Shown here: positions 7,791 to 17,628 of the stretch, one piece after another | How the letters are laid out: each line of letters opens with the position of its first letter | How positions within the stretch are numbered: the stretch's first letter is position 1 | From: Clostridiales bacterium | GTDB taxonomy: Bacteria; Bacillota; Clostridia; Christensenellales; Borkfalkiaceae | Direction of reading: 5' to 3' | NCBI GenBank assembly: GCA_015055525.1 | Contig: SVHZ01000008.1 | Coordinates: forward strand, 1-54,191 | DNA: 54,191 bases | Notes under the pieces: model-generated | Databases searched by the model: none | What the model was told of the DNA's origin: nothing | The model's input: only the letters and a program-made list of their open reading frames with translations | Position numbers and translations under genes: made by a program

Positions 7791-8708
7791 ATGAAATACG
7801 TTCACAAAAAATTTTCAATAATTCCCGCTATTTATACAATGCTTGATAAAGACGGTAACGTTGACGTTCCCGCACAAAAGAAACTCGTTAGGCACCTTAT
7901 CAATAAAGGCGTTGACGGTTTTTATATAGGCGGGGCTACGGGCGAAGGTTTTTGTTTGGATACGGAAGATAGAAAAACTGTAATTAAAGCCTGCATTGAA
8001 GAAATCAACGGCGAATCGCTTGCTATTGCCTACACGGGTAGCAATAACACTAAAACGGCAATCGAACTTTCAAAATATGCTGAAAGCGTGGGAGCAGATT
8101 ACGTTTCTTCAATTCCACCGCATATCGGCAATTTCTCTTTTGAAATGATTAAGGATTATTACACGGATATAGCAAGTAGCGTTAATATTCCTTTGCTTAT
8201 TTACAGCAACTCTATGTGGGGCTCGTTTACCGAAAAGCAAACGTATGAAATTTGCAATATTCCAAATTGCGTTGGTATGAAATACACAAGTTTTAACCAC
8301 TATTTAATGAAAAGATGCAAAATGATAATGCCCGACAAATTAATTTTTAGCGGTGCAGATGAAATGATAGGCTCCGCTATGATTAGCGGTGTTGAAGGCG
8401 CTATCGGCTCTACTTATAATTTTTCGCCTGAAATTTTTATTAAACTGCGCGATACGTTTGAAAAGGGGGATATGGCTGAATTTGTAAGGCTTAACGAGGC
8501 CTGCACGGCTATAGTTGACGCCTTTGTTAGGAACAATTACTCTCCAAGTATGAAAGCAATTCTTTCAAAATTTGGTTTCGGGCAAGGCTATTCAAGAAAA
8601 CCAACCCCTACTTTTACTGAAAAAGATTTACAACCGGTTATTGAAGAACTTATTAAAATTAGGGAAAAATATAATATTTCCGGCGTAGAGTTTATTGATA
8701 AACTTTAA
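7791..8708 (+). CDS. N-acetylneuraminate lyase-like aldolase (DHDPS/NAL superfamily)
   Basis: 305 residues, a class I aldolase TIM barrel. Visible are the pyruvate-binding GGATGEG loop (47-53), the catalytic Tyr in LIYSN (Y138), and the Schiff-base Lys in GMKYTS (K164), followed by GADE. GGATGEG and KYTS favour N-acetylneuraminate lyase over dihydrodipicolinate synthase, so cleavage of sialic acid or a related 2-keto-sugar acid to pyruvate is likely. The ribosome site AAAAGGAG is strong. The neighbouring amino-sugar genes (NagA, NagB-like at 16.5-18.6 kb) fit such a pathway, but there is no ManNAc kinase or epimerase nearby, so the exact substrate is open. Confidence 0.8.
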   Translation: MKYVHKKFSIIPAIYTMLDKDGNVDVPAQKKLVRHLINKGVDGFYIGGATGEGFCLDTEDRKTVIKACIEEINGESLAIAYTGSNNTKTAIELSKYAESVGADYVSSIPPHIGNFSFEMIKDYYTDIASSVNIPLLIYSNSMWGSFTEKQTYEICNIPNCVGMKYTSFNHYLMKRCKMIMPDKLIFSGADEMIGSAMISGVEGAIGSTYNFSPEIFIKLRDTFEKGDMAEFVRLNEACTAIVDAFVRNNYSPSMKAILSKFGFGQGYSRKPTPTFTEKDLQPVIEELIKIREKYNISGVEFIDKL

Positions 8709-8774
8709 TCATCTAAATAGCAGGAAGGTTTTCCGCTCAAAGAATAGTATAGTTGGATAAAGGAAAATTTAAGT

Positions 8775-9587
8775 ATGACTAGCAAATACGATTACGAGTT
8801 TAACGTAGATTACGGTAACGTTTTTAACGTTAAATATTATTTAGCCGAAAACACAAAAATAGTAAATAAAAGGGTTTTTCCACCACACGTTGACGATGCG
8901 CTTGAAATATATATTTTATTAGAAGGGGATGCATCTTTCTCAATTGAAAACCACGTTTATAAACTTTCGCCGATGGACGTGGTTATAACTAAACCCAATC
9001 AAGTCCACAACTGCATATTAAATTCTAACACTTCGCATAAACACGCTTGTTTTTGGTTTAAGCCAGATAAAAGTTTTCTCTATAAAAAATTTCTTGAAAT
9101 GAAAACGCAAGTTATATCCCCTACTCGCGAAGACGGGTTAAAACTTCAAGAAATTATAATCAAAATAGGCAAACTTACTACAAATAGTGACGATCTAACT
9201 AGGTTTTCACTCTTTATATCTTTGATTGAAATTATTTCAAACAACGTTAACTTAAACACAATCAATGAAGTTATCCCAAATATCCTCAAAGACATTTTGT
9301 ACGATCTTAACGAAAACTTTACAACCATAAACTCGCTTGATTATCTTACTAAAAAATATAACGTTAGTTCTAGCACGTTAAATAGATTATTTAACGATAA
9401 CTTACAAACTTCTCCAAAATTATTTTTAGAAACTAAGCGCCTTGCCCACTCTAGAAAACTTTTAAGAGAAGGTTATTCCGTTATGGATGCGTGCATGAAA
9501 TCGGGTTTTCCAGATTACTCTAATTATATAAGATTATTCAAAAAGCGTTTCAATATAACGCCAAATCAATACAAAAATCAAAAGTAA
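8775..9587 (+). CDS. AraC-family transcriptional regulator
   Basis: 270 residues. The N-terminal half (about 30-110) is a cupin-like effector-binding domain (PHVDDALEIYILLEGDASFSIE-type fold, LSPMDVVITKPNQVH). The C-terminal 100 residues carry the two helix-turn-helix motifs of AraC proteins (NSLDYLTKKYNVSSSTLNRLF and the second ending in the signature FPDYSNYIRLFKKRFNITPNQYK). It probably senses a sugar and controls the aldolase genes upstream, the divergent or convergent sugar genes nearby, or both. The ribosome site AAAGGAAAA lies about 9 bases before the ATG. Confidence 0.85.
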   Translation: MTSKYDYEFNVDYGNVFNVKYYLAENTKIVNKRVFPPHVDDALEIYILLEGDASFSIENHVYKLSPMDVVITKPNQVHNCILNSNTSHKHACFWFKPDKSFLYKKFLEMKTQVISPTREDGLKLQEIIIKIGKLTTNSDDLTRFSLFISLIEIISNNVNLNTINEVIPNILKDILYDLNENFTTINSLDYLTKKYNVSSSTLNRLFNDNLQTSPKLFLETKRLAHSRKLLREGYSVMDACMKSGFPDYSNYIRLFKKRFNITPNQYKNQK

Positions 9588-9592
9588 AAAAT

Positions 9593-9620
9593 ATCCCCGC
9601 CGAATTTTCGGCGGGGATTT
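9593..9620. terminator. bidirectional terminator between AraC gene and sugar isomerase gene
   Basis: 12-bp GC-rich inverted repeat (ATCCCCGCCGAA/TTCGGCGGGGAT). It is followed by TTT on the plus strand and by a six-T run on the minus strand, so it can end both convergent units. Confidence 0.8.
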
Positions 9621-9669
9621 CAATAGCCATTATTAAAATAGGGGGTTAATATTGGCATAATTGAATTTA

Positions 9670-11007
9670 TTAAATTACGTTAATGCCTAAAATTTGACAA
9701 ACTTCTTTTATGAGTTTAAGGTTGTTACCGTAAGATATAATATAGTGTTGACCCATTACGTTTTGAGTAAAATCTTCAACGTTTGAAAGTTTTACTTTCA
9801 AGCTTGGAAGTTGCGGAGCGGGTTTATCCCAACCACACTCTTCCCAACTTTCAGGAGTTTCACCTTCGCCGTAAACTAAGTGCATACCAAATTTACCGTC
9901 ATCGATAAATAAACGGCACATTGTAAGAGCGCCAGTTTTTACCTTTGAAACGTTTAATAAGCCTTGTGAAAGTTCGCCAAACGCTGCGGGAAGAATTGTC
10001 GTTTCCCCGTCAACCACTTCACTAGGAACGTAGTCTGGAACGCCTGCAAGAACTCCGTCTGTAAAATATTCGTAGAATTCAAGATAAGCGCCGATTTGAC
10101 CTGTGAGCATATTGACAAGAACTTGAGTTACGTTACCCATAGCGTCGTTTTCAGGAATAGTGATAATTCCGTCTTCAGCAAGTAAAGTAAATATCGGAGC
10201 GGGCGGGAAACCAAGCAATTTCTTGAACCCGTCAACGTCTTTAAGAGATACCGCTTTATAATCTCTTTCATCAACGATTTGCTTAATTGCTAAATAATAT
10301 TTAGCAGCGTTTAATACCGCGTCTTCATTAGGAGTTTTAACAAACTTCCAAGCCTTAATTCTATTAACTACTTTTTCAATTTCCGCTTGAGAAAGTTTTT
10401 CAGCGCGTTGAACTACTTCAAGCATTTCAAAACACTCGATTTCAACGCCGAAAGTTCTCTTTACCGCAATACCGTCGAACTGAGTTCCGTAAAGTTGCAT
10501 ATCACGATAGCCAAGTTGACCGATTTTAACCTTTCTAATATTGTTGGCAACAGCCGCCGCCTTACAGAAAGATAACACTTCATCGACTTTTGACGGCATT
10601 TTTACTATGTCGTAAACGTATTTGAAAGTGTAACCTAAATCTTTTAAGGTTTTACGGCAAGCAGAAGTTCCCGCTTGATCTGCAGTAGTAACGAGTCTTC
10701 CGTCTTCATACCAACCGCAAAGCCCCCATAAAACCATAGGTTTATGACGGAATTTATCCGCTACTTTTAAGATTGCGTGAGTAGGTATCCAACCTGCTAC
10801 GCAAAGTACCATTACGTCAAAGTCTACCTTTGAAAAATATTCAACGGCGTTATTAACGTAAGTTTCTTCATAATCATCTCTTATAGGATAGAAGGGATAA
10901 ACTTCCGCACCTTCTACCATAAGACTTTCACACGCCGATTTACACTTTCTTTCAATAACTTCAATCGGAGTATTAACTTCACCAAAACCTGCAAATGCTA
11001 TTTTCAT
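9670..11007 (-). CDS. L-fucose/L-arabinose isomerase family protein
   Basis: 445 residues, resembling the fucose-isomerase-like proteins that interconvert aldoses and ketoses using a divalent metal. Supporting segments are the N-terminal Rossmann-like region (KIAFAGFGEVN, CVAGWIPTH, MVLWGLCGWYEDG), the middle ENDAMGNVTQVL stretch with candidate metal-binding Glu/Asp, and the C-terminal GQHYIISYGNNL. The last gene of a three-gene minus-strand operon with a ceramidase-like enzyme and an MFS transporter, 25 bases after the latter. The sugar cannot be told from sequence. Confidence 0.75.
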   Translation of the reverse strand: MKIAFAGFGEVNTPIEVIERKCKSACESLMVEGAEVYPFYPIRDDYEETYVNNAVEYFSKVDFDVMVLCVAGWIPTHAILKVADKFRHKPMVLWGLCGWYEDGRLVTTADQAGTSACRKTLKDLGYTFKYVYDIVKMPSKVDEVLSFCKAAAVANNIRKVKIGQLGYRDMQLYGTQFDGIAVKRTFGVEIECFEMLEVVQRAEKLSQAEIEKVVNRIKAWKFVKTPNEDAVLNAAKYYLAIKQIVDERDYKAVSLKDVDGFKKLLGFPPAPIFTLLAEDGIITIPENDAMGNVTQVLVNMLTGQIGAYLEFYEYFTDGVLAGVPDYVPSEVVDGETTILPAAFGELSQGLLNVSKVKTGALTMCRLFIDDGKFGMHLVYGEGETPESWEECGWDKPAPQLPSLKVKLSNVEDFTQNVMGQHYIISYGNNLKLIKEVCQILGINVI

Positions 11008-11032
11008 TTTTTATTTTCCTTAAATTTTATTT

Positions 11033-12319
11033 TTAATTGTTAAACTTAATTTTATCTTCGCCGTATCTACGCATCATTTTAGTTTGAGTAATTCTAGTTG
11101 CGATAAACAAGAATACTAATATTGCCGAACCAATTCCAAGCGTTATAAACGAATAAATCCAACCAAAATTTTCAAATATTAAACTTATAACAGTTGGAGA
11201 ACAACCCGCGGCAATCGACGCCATAGCGTTAAATAAAAGCGAATACTTGCCCGGCTCTATAACGTCCTTTACGTCGTAAGTAGTTACTGAGTTATATAGC
11301 GTTTTAAGACCTTGAGTTAAACAGATAAATAAAACGCATATTAGCATTACGTAAATAACGTGCAACTTATATGTAAACGCTATTATTATGGATAACCCCA
11401 TTAAAACTACGTATCCTATCGTTGCAACTTGGTTGCTTATTTTAGATTTACTAAAATAAGATATTGCTACGGCGCTTGCTATTGCAGTAAGAAGCGAAAC
11501 GCCAACGCTTAAAAGAATTGAATAATGTTTGGGAATACCATGAACGTCGTACATGAGTTGTGAAAACCAATTGTTAAGCCCGTAATAAACGAAGTTTGAA
11601 AACAACGCTATAACGCAAATAAGCACTAAAAATATAAAGGCTGAACGCTTAGTTTTCTTTGATAAGGTAATCTTAATTTTTTCTTCTTTACCTTTTTTGT
11701 CGTCATTTTCCAAGTGCCCGAATTCTTTAATTTTCTTTACGACGATTTTATAACCAAAGTAGAAAACGAGAACCGATATTAAAAATAACAAGCCTGAAAC
11801 TATAAATGGAATATCCCACCTTGAAAAAGCAACGAACAAAGCCGAGATACCGTAAGAACTTGCAAGGGAAACCGTTGCGGCAACGTTAATAAGTTTCACT
11901 GCGAGCATATACTTTTCTCTATTTAAGTACTTAGAAAAAATTTTAACAATGCCCGCGTAATTTCCCGCTTGCAACACGCCGTTTAACCCAAATACCACAA
12001 ACAAAAACGTAAGCCCTGCACCCATATTTCCTACGACGCCTATAAGCACCGTTAAAATTGCAGATGCTCCAAGCGTAATAGACAAAAAGTTTCTCACCTT
12101 TATCTTATCGATAAACAAAACGAGAGCAAATTGAGATATTGCATACACTACGTAATATACGAGCGTTACTAAACTAGTCTTTGTTGCGCTTGCGCCGAAA
12201 ACTTCTTGGATTTCTATAATTTCAGCATTGAATATTTGCTTTGCAAACATTAAAGAAAAATATAGAAATATTCCAAGAAATATCAGTTTATTGTAATTTT
12301 TGTTTAACTCTTTATTCAT
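11033..12319 (-). CDS. MFS transporter, probable sugar or sugar-acid porter
   Basis: 428 residues with about 12 membrane helices in two halves, joined by a Lys-rich cytoplasmic loop at about 200-225 (GHLENDDKKGKEEKIK). Overall pattern is a major facilitator of the glycerol-3-phosphate/hexuronate transporter kind, though no substrate-defining motif is clear. It sits between a ceramidase-like enzyme and a sugar isomerase in the same operon, suggesting import of the sugar used by the isomerase. The ribosome site is AAGGCGAG. Confidence 0.8.
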   Translation of the reverse strand: MNKELNKNYNKLIFLGIFLYFSLMFAKQIFNAEIIEIQEVFGASATKTSLVTLVYYVVYAISQFALVLFIDKIKVRNFLSITLGASAILTVLIGVVGNMGAGLTFLFVVFGLNGVLQAGNYAGIVKIFSKYLNREKYMLAVKLINVAATVSLASSYGISALFVAFSRWDIPFIVSGLLFLISVLVFYFGYKIVVKKIKEFGHLENDDKKGKEEKIKITLSKKTKRSAFIFLVLICVIALFSNFVYYGLNNWFSQLMYDVHGIPKHYSILLSVGVSLLTAIASAVAISYFSKSKISNQVATIGYVVLMGLSIIIAFTYKLHVIYVMLICVLFICLTQGLKTLYNSVTTYDVKDVIEPGKYSLLFNAMASIAAGCSPTVISLIFENFGWIYSFITLGIGSAILVFLFIATRITQTKMMRRYGEDKIKFNN

Positions 12320-12383
12320 ATCTCGCCTTTAGTAGTAATTATGTTATAATTACAATACAACTTAAATTATAAAAAGTCAAACG

Positions 12384-13883
12384 TTATTCTTCGAATTTTT
12401 TATTTATTCTAGACACGGTTTCACGAACGAGTAAATCACCGCCGATATGACCTGTGTAACCGCTTGAAACGTATGCTGAATAGTGTGAACCATTTTCCGC
12501 TCTTTCAGTAGGAAGATATCCGAACGAACCACAAGCAAGTTGAATAAGAATTGTTTGTTTTGCTCTACTTCTCGCTCTAATTCTATTGCCGTAATCAAGG
12601 AACAATTCGTACGGGTTAGTTGCTATTGCGATATCTCCAAATCTAACAATGTGAATTTCGTTATCGTAAGTATCGGTAGTATGTTGAAGTTCGTATCTTA
12701 CTGCGTTACCTGCGTAGATGTGAAGCCTTGCATTATCGCGGTAGTTAATATTTTTACCTTTATTCTTATCAATGAAGTTTTGAATTTTTTCAACAGATTC
12801 GTTGTATTCTTTCTTAGTAACTCTACGAAGTGGCATTTTTAAGGTAAAGGTTTCGTGAACTAAAATACCTTCGTCCTTGAAATCATCGCCTAAATCTTCG
12901 TATACGCCGATAACTTCGTTTGCAAGCCTTCTACCAACTACTTTTAAGCCTGAAAGGTCGAACATACTAGGATCTGCTCTTCTTTCAATATAATCAAGCC
13001 TTTCAATGTTAGGATCGTCAACCGGAGTTTCGCCGTTTACCCAACGAATCATATCACGCGGGCATTGATCGCCTGCTGCAGAGCAAAGACCTAAAACGAA
13101 AATCTTTCTACCAAACTTCTTGTCAAGGTAAAGTTTAAGTTGACCCCAGTAGTCCGCAGAAATTAAGTTTCTGTGTTCCATAACTTGTGATGGGCACGCT
13201 ACGTTTGCAACAACACCCGTTAAGTTCTTATTTGTATCGTAAATATAGATAAGTTCAATACCAGAATCGTTACCAGATTCAAGCATTTCAAAGTTAGCGC
13301 TGTTAGTATCGCCCCACATTGCTGCAGAACCATCGTCAAAGCAAACTCTTCTATTCATACCGATAACCGCTCTACCGAACGCGTTTTGGTATAAACCTTC
13401 ACTTCTGTTTTCCCAAGCCTTTAATACTGCCGTTACGATAGCGTTTGCAATTAAATCACGCGCATCGTTAGGATTCATACAGTCTTCACTTGAAACGTGA
13501 GGAACGTACTTCATATCTTCAGGCATAAGTTTTGATAAATATTGAAGTGAATTACCGCTAAGGTGTGGACCATAAAGTTCATTGCTTTGAGTATAAACGT
13601 GCGAAGCGTGAGTATGAGTTGCTGAAATGATAACTTTATCAACAGAAATAGGAAGTTTATCTTTGAGCATTTCCTTTACTTGCCTATTAAGAGATACGCC
13701 AATACCACCTAAGTCGCAAGAACAAATTATCATTTGATCATCGCCACTTTCAACGGCGAACGCTGTTACTGTAATTTCAGTATCAACACCGTTTGAAACT
13801 CTTTCATAAAATTGACCTGCAAGTTTGATTTTTTTATTAGGCATTATGCTTTCTTCAGCCCAACCAAATTTTATTTTTGCCAT
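12384..13883 (-). CDS. neutral/alkaline ceramidase N-terminal-like hydrolase
   Basis: 499 residues, no signal peptide. It matches the family annotated as neutral/alkaline non-lysosomal ceramidase N-terminal domain: an N-terminal KIKFGWAEESIMP, the metal-site-like ISATHTHASHVY, a His in SQVMEHRNLISADYWG, and GLCSAAGDQCPRD. The true substrate of these cytoplasmic bacterial proteins is not known; context with a sugar isomerase and MFS porter argues for a carbohydrate or conjugate. First gene of the operon, with an excellent GGAGGAAAG ribosome site. A second member of the family is at 18661-20022. Confidence 0.75.
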   Translation of the reverse strand: MAKIKFGWAEESIMPNKKIKLAGQFYERVSNGVDTEITVTAFAVESGDDQMIICSCDLGGIGVSLNRQVKEMLKDKLPISVDKVIISATHTHASHVYTQSNELYGPHLSGNSLQYLSKLMPEDMKYVPHVSSEDCMNPNDARDLIANAIVTAVLKAWENRSEGLYQNAFGRAVIGMNRRVCFDDGSAAMWGDTNSANFEMLESGNDSGIELIYIYDTNKNLTGVVANVACPSQVMEHRNLISADYWGQLKLYLDKKFGRKIFVLGLCSAAGDQCPRDMIRWVNGETPVDDPNIERLDYIERRADPSMFDLSGLKVVGRRLANEVIGVYEDLGDDFKDEGILVHETFTLKMPLRRVTKKEYNESVEKIQNFIDKNKGKNINYRDNARLHIYAGNAVRYELQHTTDTYDNEIHIVRFGDIAIATNPYELFLDYGNRIRARSRAKQTILIQLACGSFGYLPTERAENGSHYSAYVSSGYTGHIGGDLLVRETVSRINKKFEE

Positions 13884-14006
13884 ATTCTTTCCTCCATATC
13901 ATAATTTGATTATATTTATACTATAACACATTAAAATTGAAAATTCTATGTAATTTTTTTCATAAAATATGTAAATTTAGTCAACTTTTAATAATTGCGC
14001 CTATTC

Positions 14007-14035
14007 TTGACTATTAAATTTGAAAGTGATATAAT
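14007..14035 (+). promoter_or_regulatory. promoter of CapA-like gene
   Basis: -35 TTGACT (14007-14012), 17-base spacer, -10 TATAAT (14030-14035), about 40 bases before the start codon. Confidence 0.75.
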
Positions 14036-14074
14036 TCAAACAATACTATTTTATAGTTTATAATTGGAGTTTAT

Positions 14075-15382
14075 ATGAGTAAAAAAATTACTATTACGGC
14101 TAGTGGCGACGCTATGTTTTTAGCGGATTTTCCATCGTCTTACGATAACGATTTACAAGAAATTTCAAATTTCGTAAACTTGGGCGACGTGAAAATTACC
14201 AACCTTGAAACTAACCTTTCAAAATTTGGAGATTTTCCTAACGGATACAGCGGTGGCACTTGGCTTAACACCGAGCCAGAACTTTTTGAATACTTGCTTA
14301 AATACGGTTTTAACTATTTTGGAACTGCCAACAATCACGTGATGGATTACTCTTATCACGGCTTGCTTTCAACGTTAGAAGTTTTGGATAAGAACGGCGT
14401 TTATCACTCTGGAACGGGCAAAAATATGGAAGAGGCAAGCGCTCCGTCAGTAATTGAAGTTGGAGATCAAAAAGTTGCCGTATTTGCCGTGACTGCCGAT
14501 TTTGAAACGGGCTCTAAAGCGGGGTATGAAACTAAAACTATGAAAGGTAGACCGGGCGTAAATTATCTTTCTTTTAACACATATTATCAGATTACTCCCG
14601 AAATGAAAAAGCAACTTGAAGAGATTGCTAAATACTCGCAGATTAACGGCGAGAGAAATCTTCATATTCAAGGCGGTTTCGTTTTACCTGATGGTGACGG
14701 TATTTTTACTTTTGGTAGCGTTAAATTTTGCTCTGACGGATCTAGAAAATCAACCGAGTGCAATAAGAAGGATAAAGAGCGCATCGTAAATTCAATAAGG
14801 AAAGCAAAAGAAAAATACGACTACGTCGTAATTTTAGTTCATTGCCACAATATTAAAGGGGATAAACACGAAAACGTACCCGAATTTTTGAAGGAATTTT
14901 GCCACGCTTGTATCGACGCAGGTGTTTCAGCCGTTATCGGCGGTGGAACGCATCAACTCCGCCCCGTTGAAATTTATAACGGTTGCCCCATTTTTTACTC
15001 GCTTGGCGACTTTATGTATCAAGGTATGCGCGTCCCTTATCTTCCCGCTGATTTTATGGAAAAATACGGTTTAGATATAAACGCAACCGCCTATGAAGGA
15101 TTGATGAAACGCTCTAAAAACGGAACGATAGGATTACAAAAAGACAAAAACAACTTCTTGACCGTTATTCCAAAAATGCAGTTTGAAAACGGGAAACTCA
15201 TCTCGTTAGAACTTATGCCTACTTCTCTCGGCTTTGAAAGGGAGGGCGATCTAAACGGACTTCCCTATCACGCAAAGGGCGAAGATGCGAAAGAGATTTT
15301 TGATATACTTAATAACTTATCCGCGCCTTACGGCTCTCAACTTGAACTCGAAAACGATTTAATCACCGTTAAACTTAAATAA
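14075..15382 (+). CDS. CapA/PgsA-like metallophosphoesterase family protein
   Basis: 435 residues of the PGA_cap family, related to poly-gamma-glutamate capsule protein CapA and calcineurin-like phosphoesterases. Motifs: ITASGDAMF (first metal Asp), TNLETNLS, TANNHVMDY (Asn-His), VVILVHCHN and the late VIGGGTHQLRP ... GDFMY. No signal peptide or membrane anchor is visible, unlike true CapA, so it likely acts in the cytoplasm on a small molecule or polymer. It is followed after 2 bases by an alpha/beta hydrolase gene, an obvious two-gene operon. Good TTGGAG ribosome site. Confidence 0.75.
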   Translation: MSKKITITASGDAMFLADFPSSYDNDLQEISNFVNLGDVKITNLETNLSKFGDFPNGYSGGTWLNTEPELFEYLLKYGFNYFGTANNHVMDYSYHGLLSTLEVLDKNGVYHSGTGKNMEEASAPSVIEVGDQKVAVFAVTADFETGSKAGYETKTMKGRPGVNYLSFNTYYQITPEMKKQLEEIAKYSQINGERNLHIQGGFVLPDGDGIFTFGSVKFCSDGSRKSTECNKKDKERIVNSIRKAKEKYDYVVILVHCHNIKGDKHENVPEFLKEFCHACIDAGVSAVIGGGTHQLRPVEIYNGCPIFYSLGDFMYQGMRVPYLPADFMEKYGLDINATAYEGLMKRSKNGTIGLQKDKNNFLTVIPKMQFENGKLISLELMPTSLGFEREGDLNGLPYHAKGEDAKEIFDILNNLSAPYGSQLELENDLITVKLK

Positions 15383-15384
15383 TT

Positions 15385-16317
15385 ATGAACCCTATTTTGA
15401 TTATCGCCATCATTATTATATCTATATTGCTCCTTTTCTTTTTGGCAACTTACGTTTGCTACGTTCTCGTTTTCAAGACGACTAAAAAACAAAAAGTTTA
15501 CGAGGAATTTTCTCTTCCCGATGGCAAAATTTACCTTGAATATAAAGACCAAATGCTAAACTTTATGAAAGAGGCGAGAACTATTCCCTTTGAAGAGTTT
15601 GAGATAAAATCGTACGACGGATTAACCCTTCGCGGTAAATACTACGAGTATCAAAAAAACGCGCCTATTGAGATTATGTTCCACGGATATCGCGGTAATT
15701 CTGAAAGAGATTTAGCAGGCGGAATTCAGCGTTGCTTTTCTCTTAAAAGGAGCGCTTTGGTCGTAGACCAACGCGGGCATGGAAATAGCGACGGATTTAA
15801 TATTTATTTCGGCGCAAAAGAGAAGTTTGACGTTGTTACTTGGGCGGAATTTGCCTATCAAAAATTTGGCAAAGACGTTCCCCTTCTTATAACGGGAATA
15901 TCAATGGGAGCAAGCACAGTGCTTCTCGCTAGCGAACTTCAACTTCCGCCGTCTGTTAAAGGCGTTATTGCAGACTGCGGTTATTCAAGCGCAAAAGAAA
16001 TTATAAAAAAGATTATAAAGCAAATTCATTTGCCAACGTTTGTATTCTACCCTTTGATAGCGTTCGGGGCTAAATTCTACGGAAAATTCAACCTTAAAGA
16101 TGCCAACGTTACTAGAGCGCTTAAAAACAGTAAAATCCCCGTTAAATTTATTCACGGAACTACCGATGATTTCGTTCCATATACTATGAGCGAAATAAAT
16201 TTTAACGCTTGTTCAAGCGATAAGAGCATACTTTTAGTAGAAGGGGCTGGGCACGGGCTTTCCTACCTTGTAAACCCTGAAAAATATCTTGAAGAAGTTA
16301 AGTTTTTTAACGATTAA
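15385..16317 (+). CDS. membrane-anchored alpha/beta hydrolase
   Basis: 310 residues. A single N-terminal membrane helix (about 4-28) is followed by an alpha/beta-hydrolase domain. The nucleophile elbow is GISMGAS with catalytic Ser; the oxyanion region is MFHGYRGNSERD; VVDQRGHGNSDG precedes it; the acid is likely Asp in HGTTDDFVPY and the catalytic His is in GAGHGLSY. Similar proteins are annotated as BAAT/YqkD-like hydrolases of unknown substrate. Begins 2 bases after the CapA-like gene stop, and the pair ends at a strong terminator. Confidence 0.8.
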   Translation: MNPILIIAIIIISILLLFFLATYVCYVLVFKTTKKQKVYEEFSLPDGKIYLEYKDQMLNFMKEARTIPFEEFEIKSYDGLTLRGKYYEYQKNAPIEIMFHGYRGNSERDLAGGIQRCFSLKRSALVVDQRGHGNSDGFNIYFGAKEKFDVVTWAEFAYQKFGKDVPLLITGISMGASTVLLASELQLPPSVKGVIADCGYSSAKEIIKKIIKQIHLPTFVFYPLIAFGAKFYGKFNLKDANVTRALKNSKIPVKFIHGTTDDFVPYTMSEINFNACSSDKSILLVEGAGHGLSYLVNPEKYLEEVKFFND

Positions 16318-16348
16318 AAACTCACGGCAAAACCGTGAGTTTTGTTTT
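16317..16348 (+). terminator. intrinsic terminator after alpha/beta hydrolase gene
   Basis: 11-bp stem AAAACTCACGG/CCGTGAGTTTT with a 5-base loop and a T-rich tail. It overlaps the end of the stop codon region. Confidence 0.85.
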
Positions 16349-16429
16349 GCGATTTTTGTTCAAAAGTAAATTTTAATCGAGAAAATTTTGCACTTTCGTA
16401 AAATGTTTTTCAAAATATTAATTTTCGTA

Positions 16430-16458
16430 TTGACTTAGCAAAAAAAGGTATGTATAAT
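16430..16458 (+). promoter_or_regulatory. promoter of nagA-nagB-like operon
   Basis: -35 TTGACT (16430-16435), 17-base spacer, -10 TATAAT (16453-16458). Confidence 0.8.
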
Positions 16459-16492
16459 TAACTTAATAATAAATTATTAACGAGGTGTTTTC

Positions 16493-17626
16493 GTGAAGGC
16501 TATAATCAATGCAACTATCGTAATGAGAGATTATCTTATTCCCGACGGCGTTATTTTAATTGAAAACGATAAGATTAAATCTTACGGCAAGGCAAAAAAC
16601 GTTGCTATTCCCGACGGTGCTGAAATCATTGACGCGGAGAATAATTACGTTGGTCCGGGTCTTGTTGATATTCACACGCACGCATCGGACAATATGTGGA
16701 TATTTGAAGAACCTGAAAAAACTTCAAAATATATGCTTAAACACGGCGTAACGAGCGTTCTCCCCGCGCTTTACAATAACCTTAATAAAGACGCTTACTT
16801 AAAAGCGGTTGACGATATATTAAAGGCAAGAGACGACGGCAAGTTCAAAAACTTTGCAGGTTTTTATATGGAAGGCCCGTATCTCAGCCCTAACTTCGGT
16901 TGTGAAAGAGATAAAAACGTTTGGAAAGACGGCGTAGTTAGAGAAGAATATATCGATATCGTTCATAGGGTTAAAGACACGGCTAAGGTTTGGTGTTTCG
17001 CTCCCGAAAGAGAAGGTATTATGAACTTTGTGCAAGACGTTAAGGAAGTTATTCCTAATATCGTTTTTGCAGTAGCGCACAGCGAGGCAACGCCCGAACA
17101 AGTTGAAAGATTTATTCCTTACGGATTAAGAATTGCAACTCACCACACCAACGCAACCGGTACTATCGAGCATTATTCAGAGTGCCGTGGCGTTTGCGTT
17201 GACGAGGCAGTAAACTCTAACCGCGAAATTTATGCTGAACTTATTTCAGACAGAATGGGTATTCACGTTGTTCCTTACATGCAAAGGCTTGTTAGAAAGA
17301 TTAAAGGCGACGATAGAATTATTCTTATTTCCGATCAGTTCGTATGCGACGGGCCTATTCCCGAAGGCTTTGAAGAAGCAACCGATATTCACTTTGACAA
17401 CGCTGGTGAAATCGCGGGATCTGGCTTAACGCTTGATATTGCTTGCCGTAACTTTATGATCCACACGGGTTGCTCTGTGTGCGACGCGTTTAGATTTGCG
17501 TCATATAACCCGGCTCGCGCCGTTAACCTTGACAAAAAAGGTTATATCGAAGAAGGTAATTACGCCGACCTTATCATTGTCGACGATAAATTTAACGTAT
17601 TAAAAACAATTATTAAAGGAGAATAA
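16493..17626 (+). CDS. nagA: N-acetylglucosamine-6-phosphate deacetylase
   Basis: 377 residues starting at GTG (16493) with GAGGTG upstream. An amidohydrolase that removes the acetyl group from GlcNAc-6-phosphate. Motifs: GLVDIHTHAS near residue 60, GVTSVLPALYN, FYMEGPYLSP (metal Glu), VAHSEAT and THHTNATG (metal His), and the catalytic Asp in ILISDQF. C-terminal SYNPARAVNLDKKGYIEEGNYADL is typical of the family. Two bases separate it from the NagB-like gene, so deacetylation would feed straight into it. Because the NagB-like partner is atypical, a related substrate is possible. Confidence 0.88.
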   Translation: MKAIINATIVMRDYLIPDGVILIENDKIKSYGKAKNVAIPDGAEIIDAENNYVGPGLVDIHTHASDNMWIFEEPEKTSKYMLKHGVTSVLPALYNNLNKDAYLKAVDDILKARDDGKFKNFAGFYMEGPYLSPNFGCERDKNVWKDGVVREEYIDIVHRVKDTAKVWCFAPEREGIMNFVQDVKEVIPNIVFAVAHSEATPEQVERFIPYGLRIATHHTNATGTIEHYSECRGVCVDEAVNSNREIYAELISDRMGIHVVPYMQRLVRKIKGDDRIILISDQFVCDGPIPEGFEEATDIHFDNAGEIAGSGLTLDIACRNFMIHTGCSVCDAFRFASYNPARAVNLDKKGYIEEGNYADLIIVDDKFNVLKTIIKGE

Positions 17627-17628
17627 AA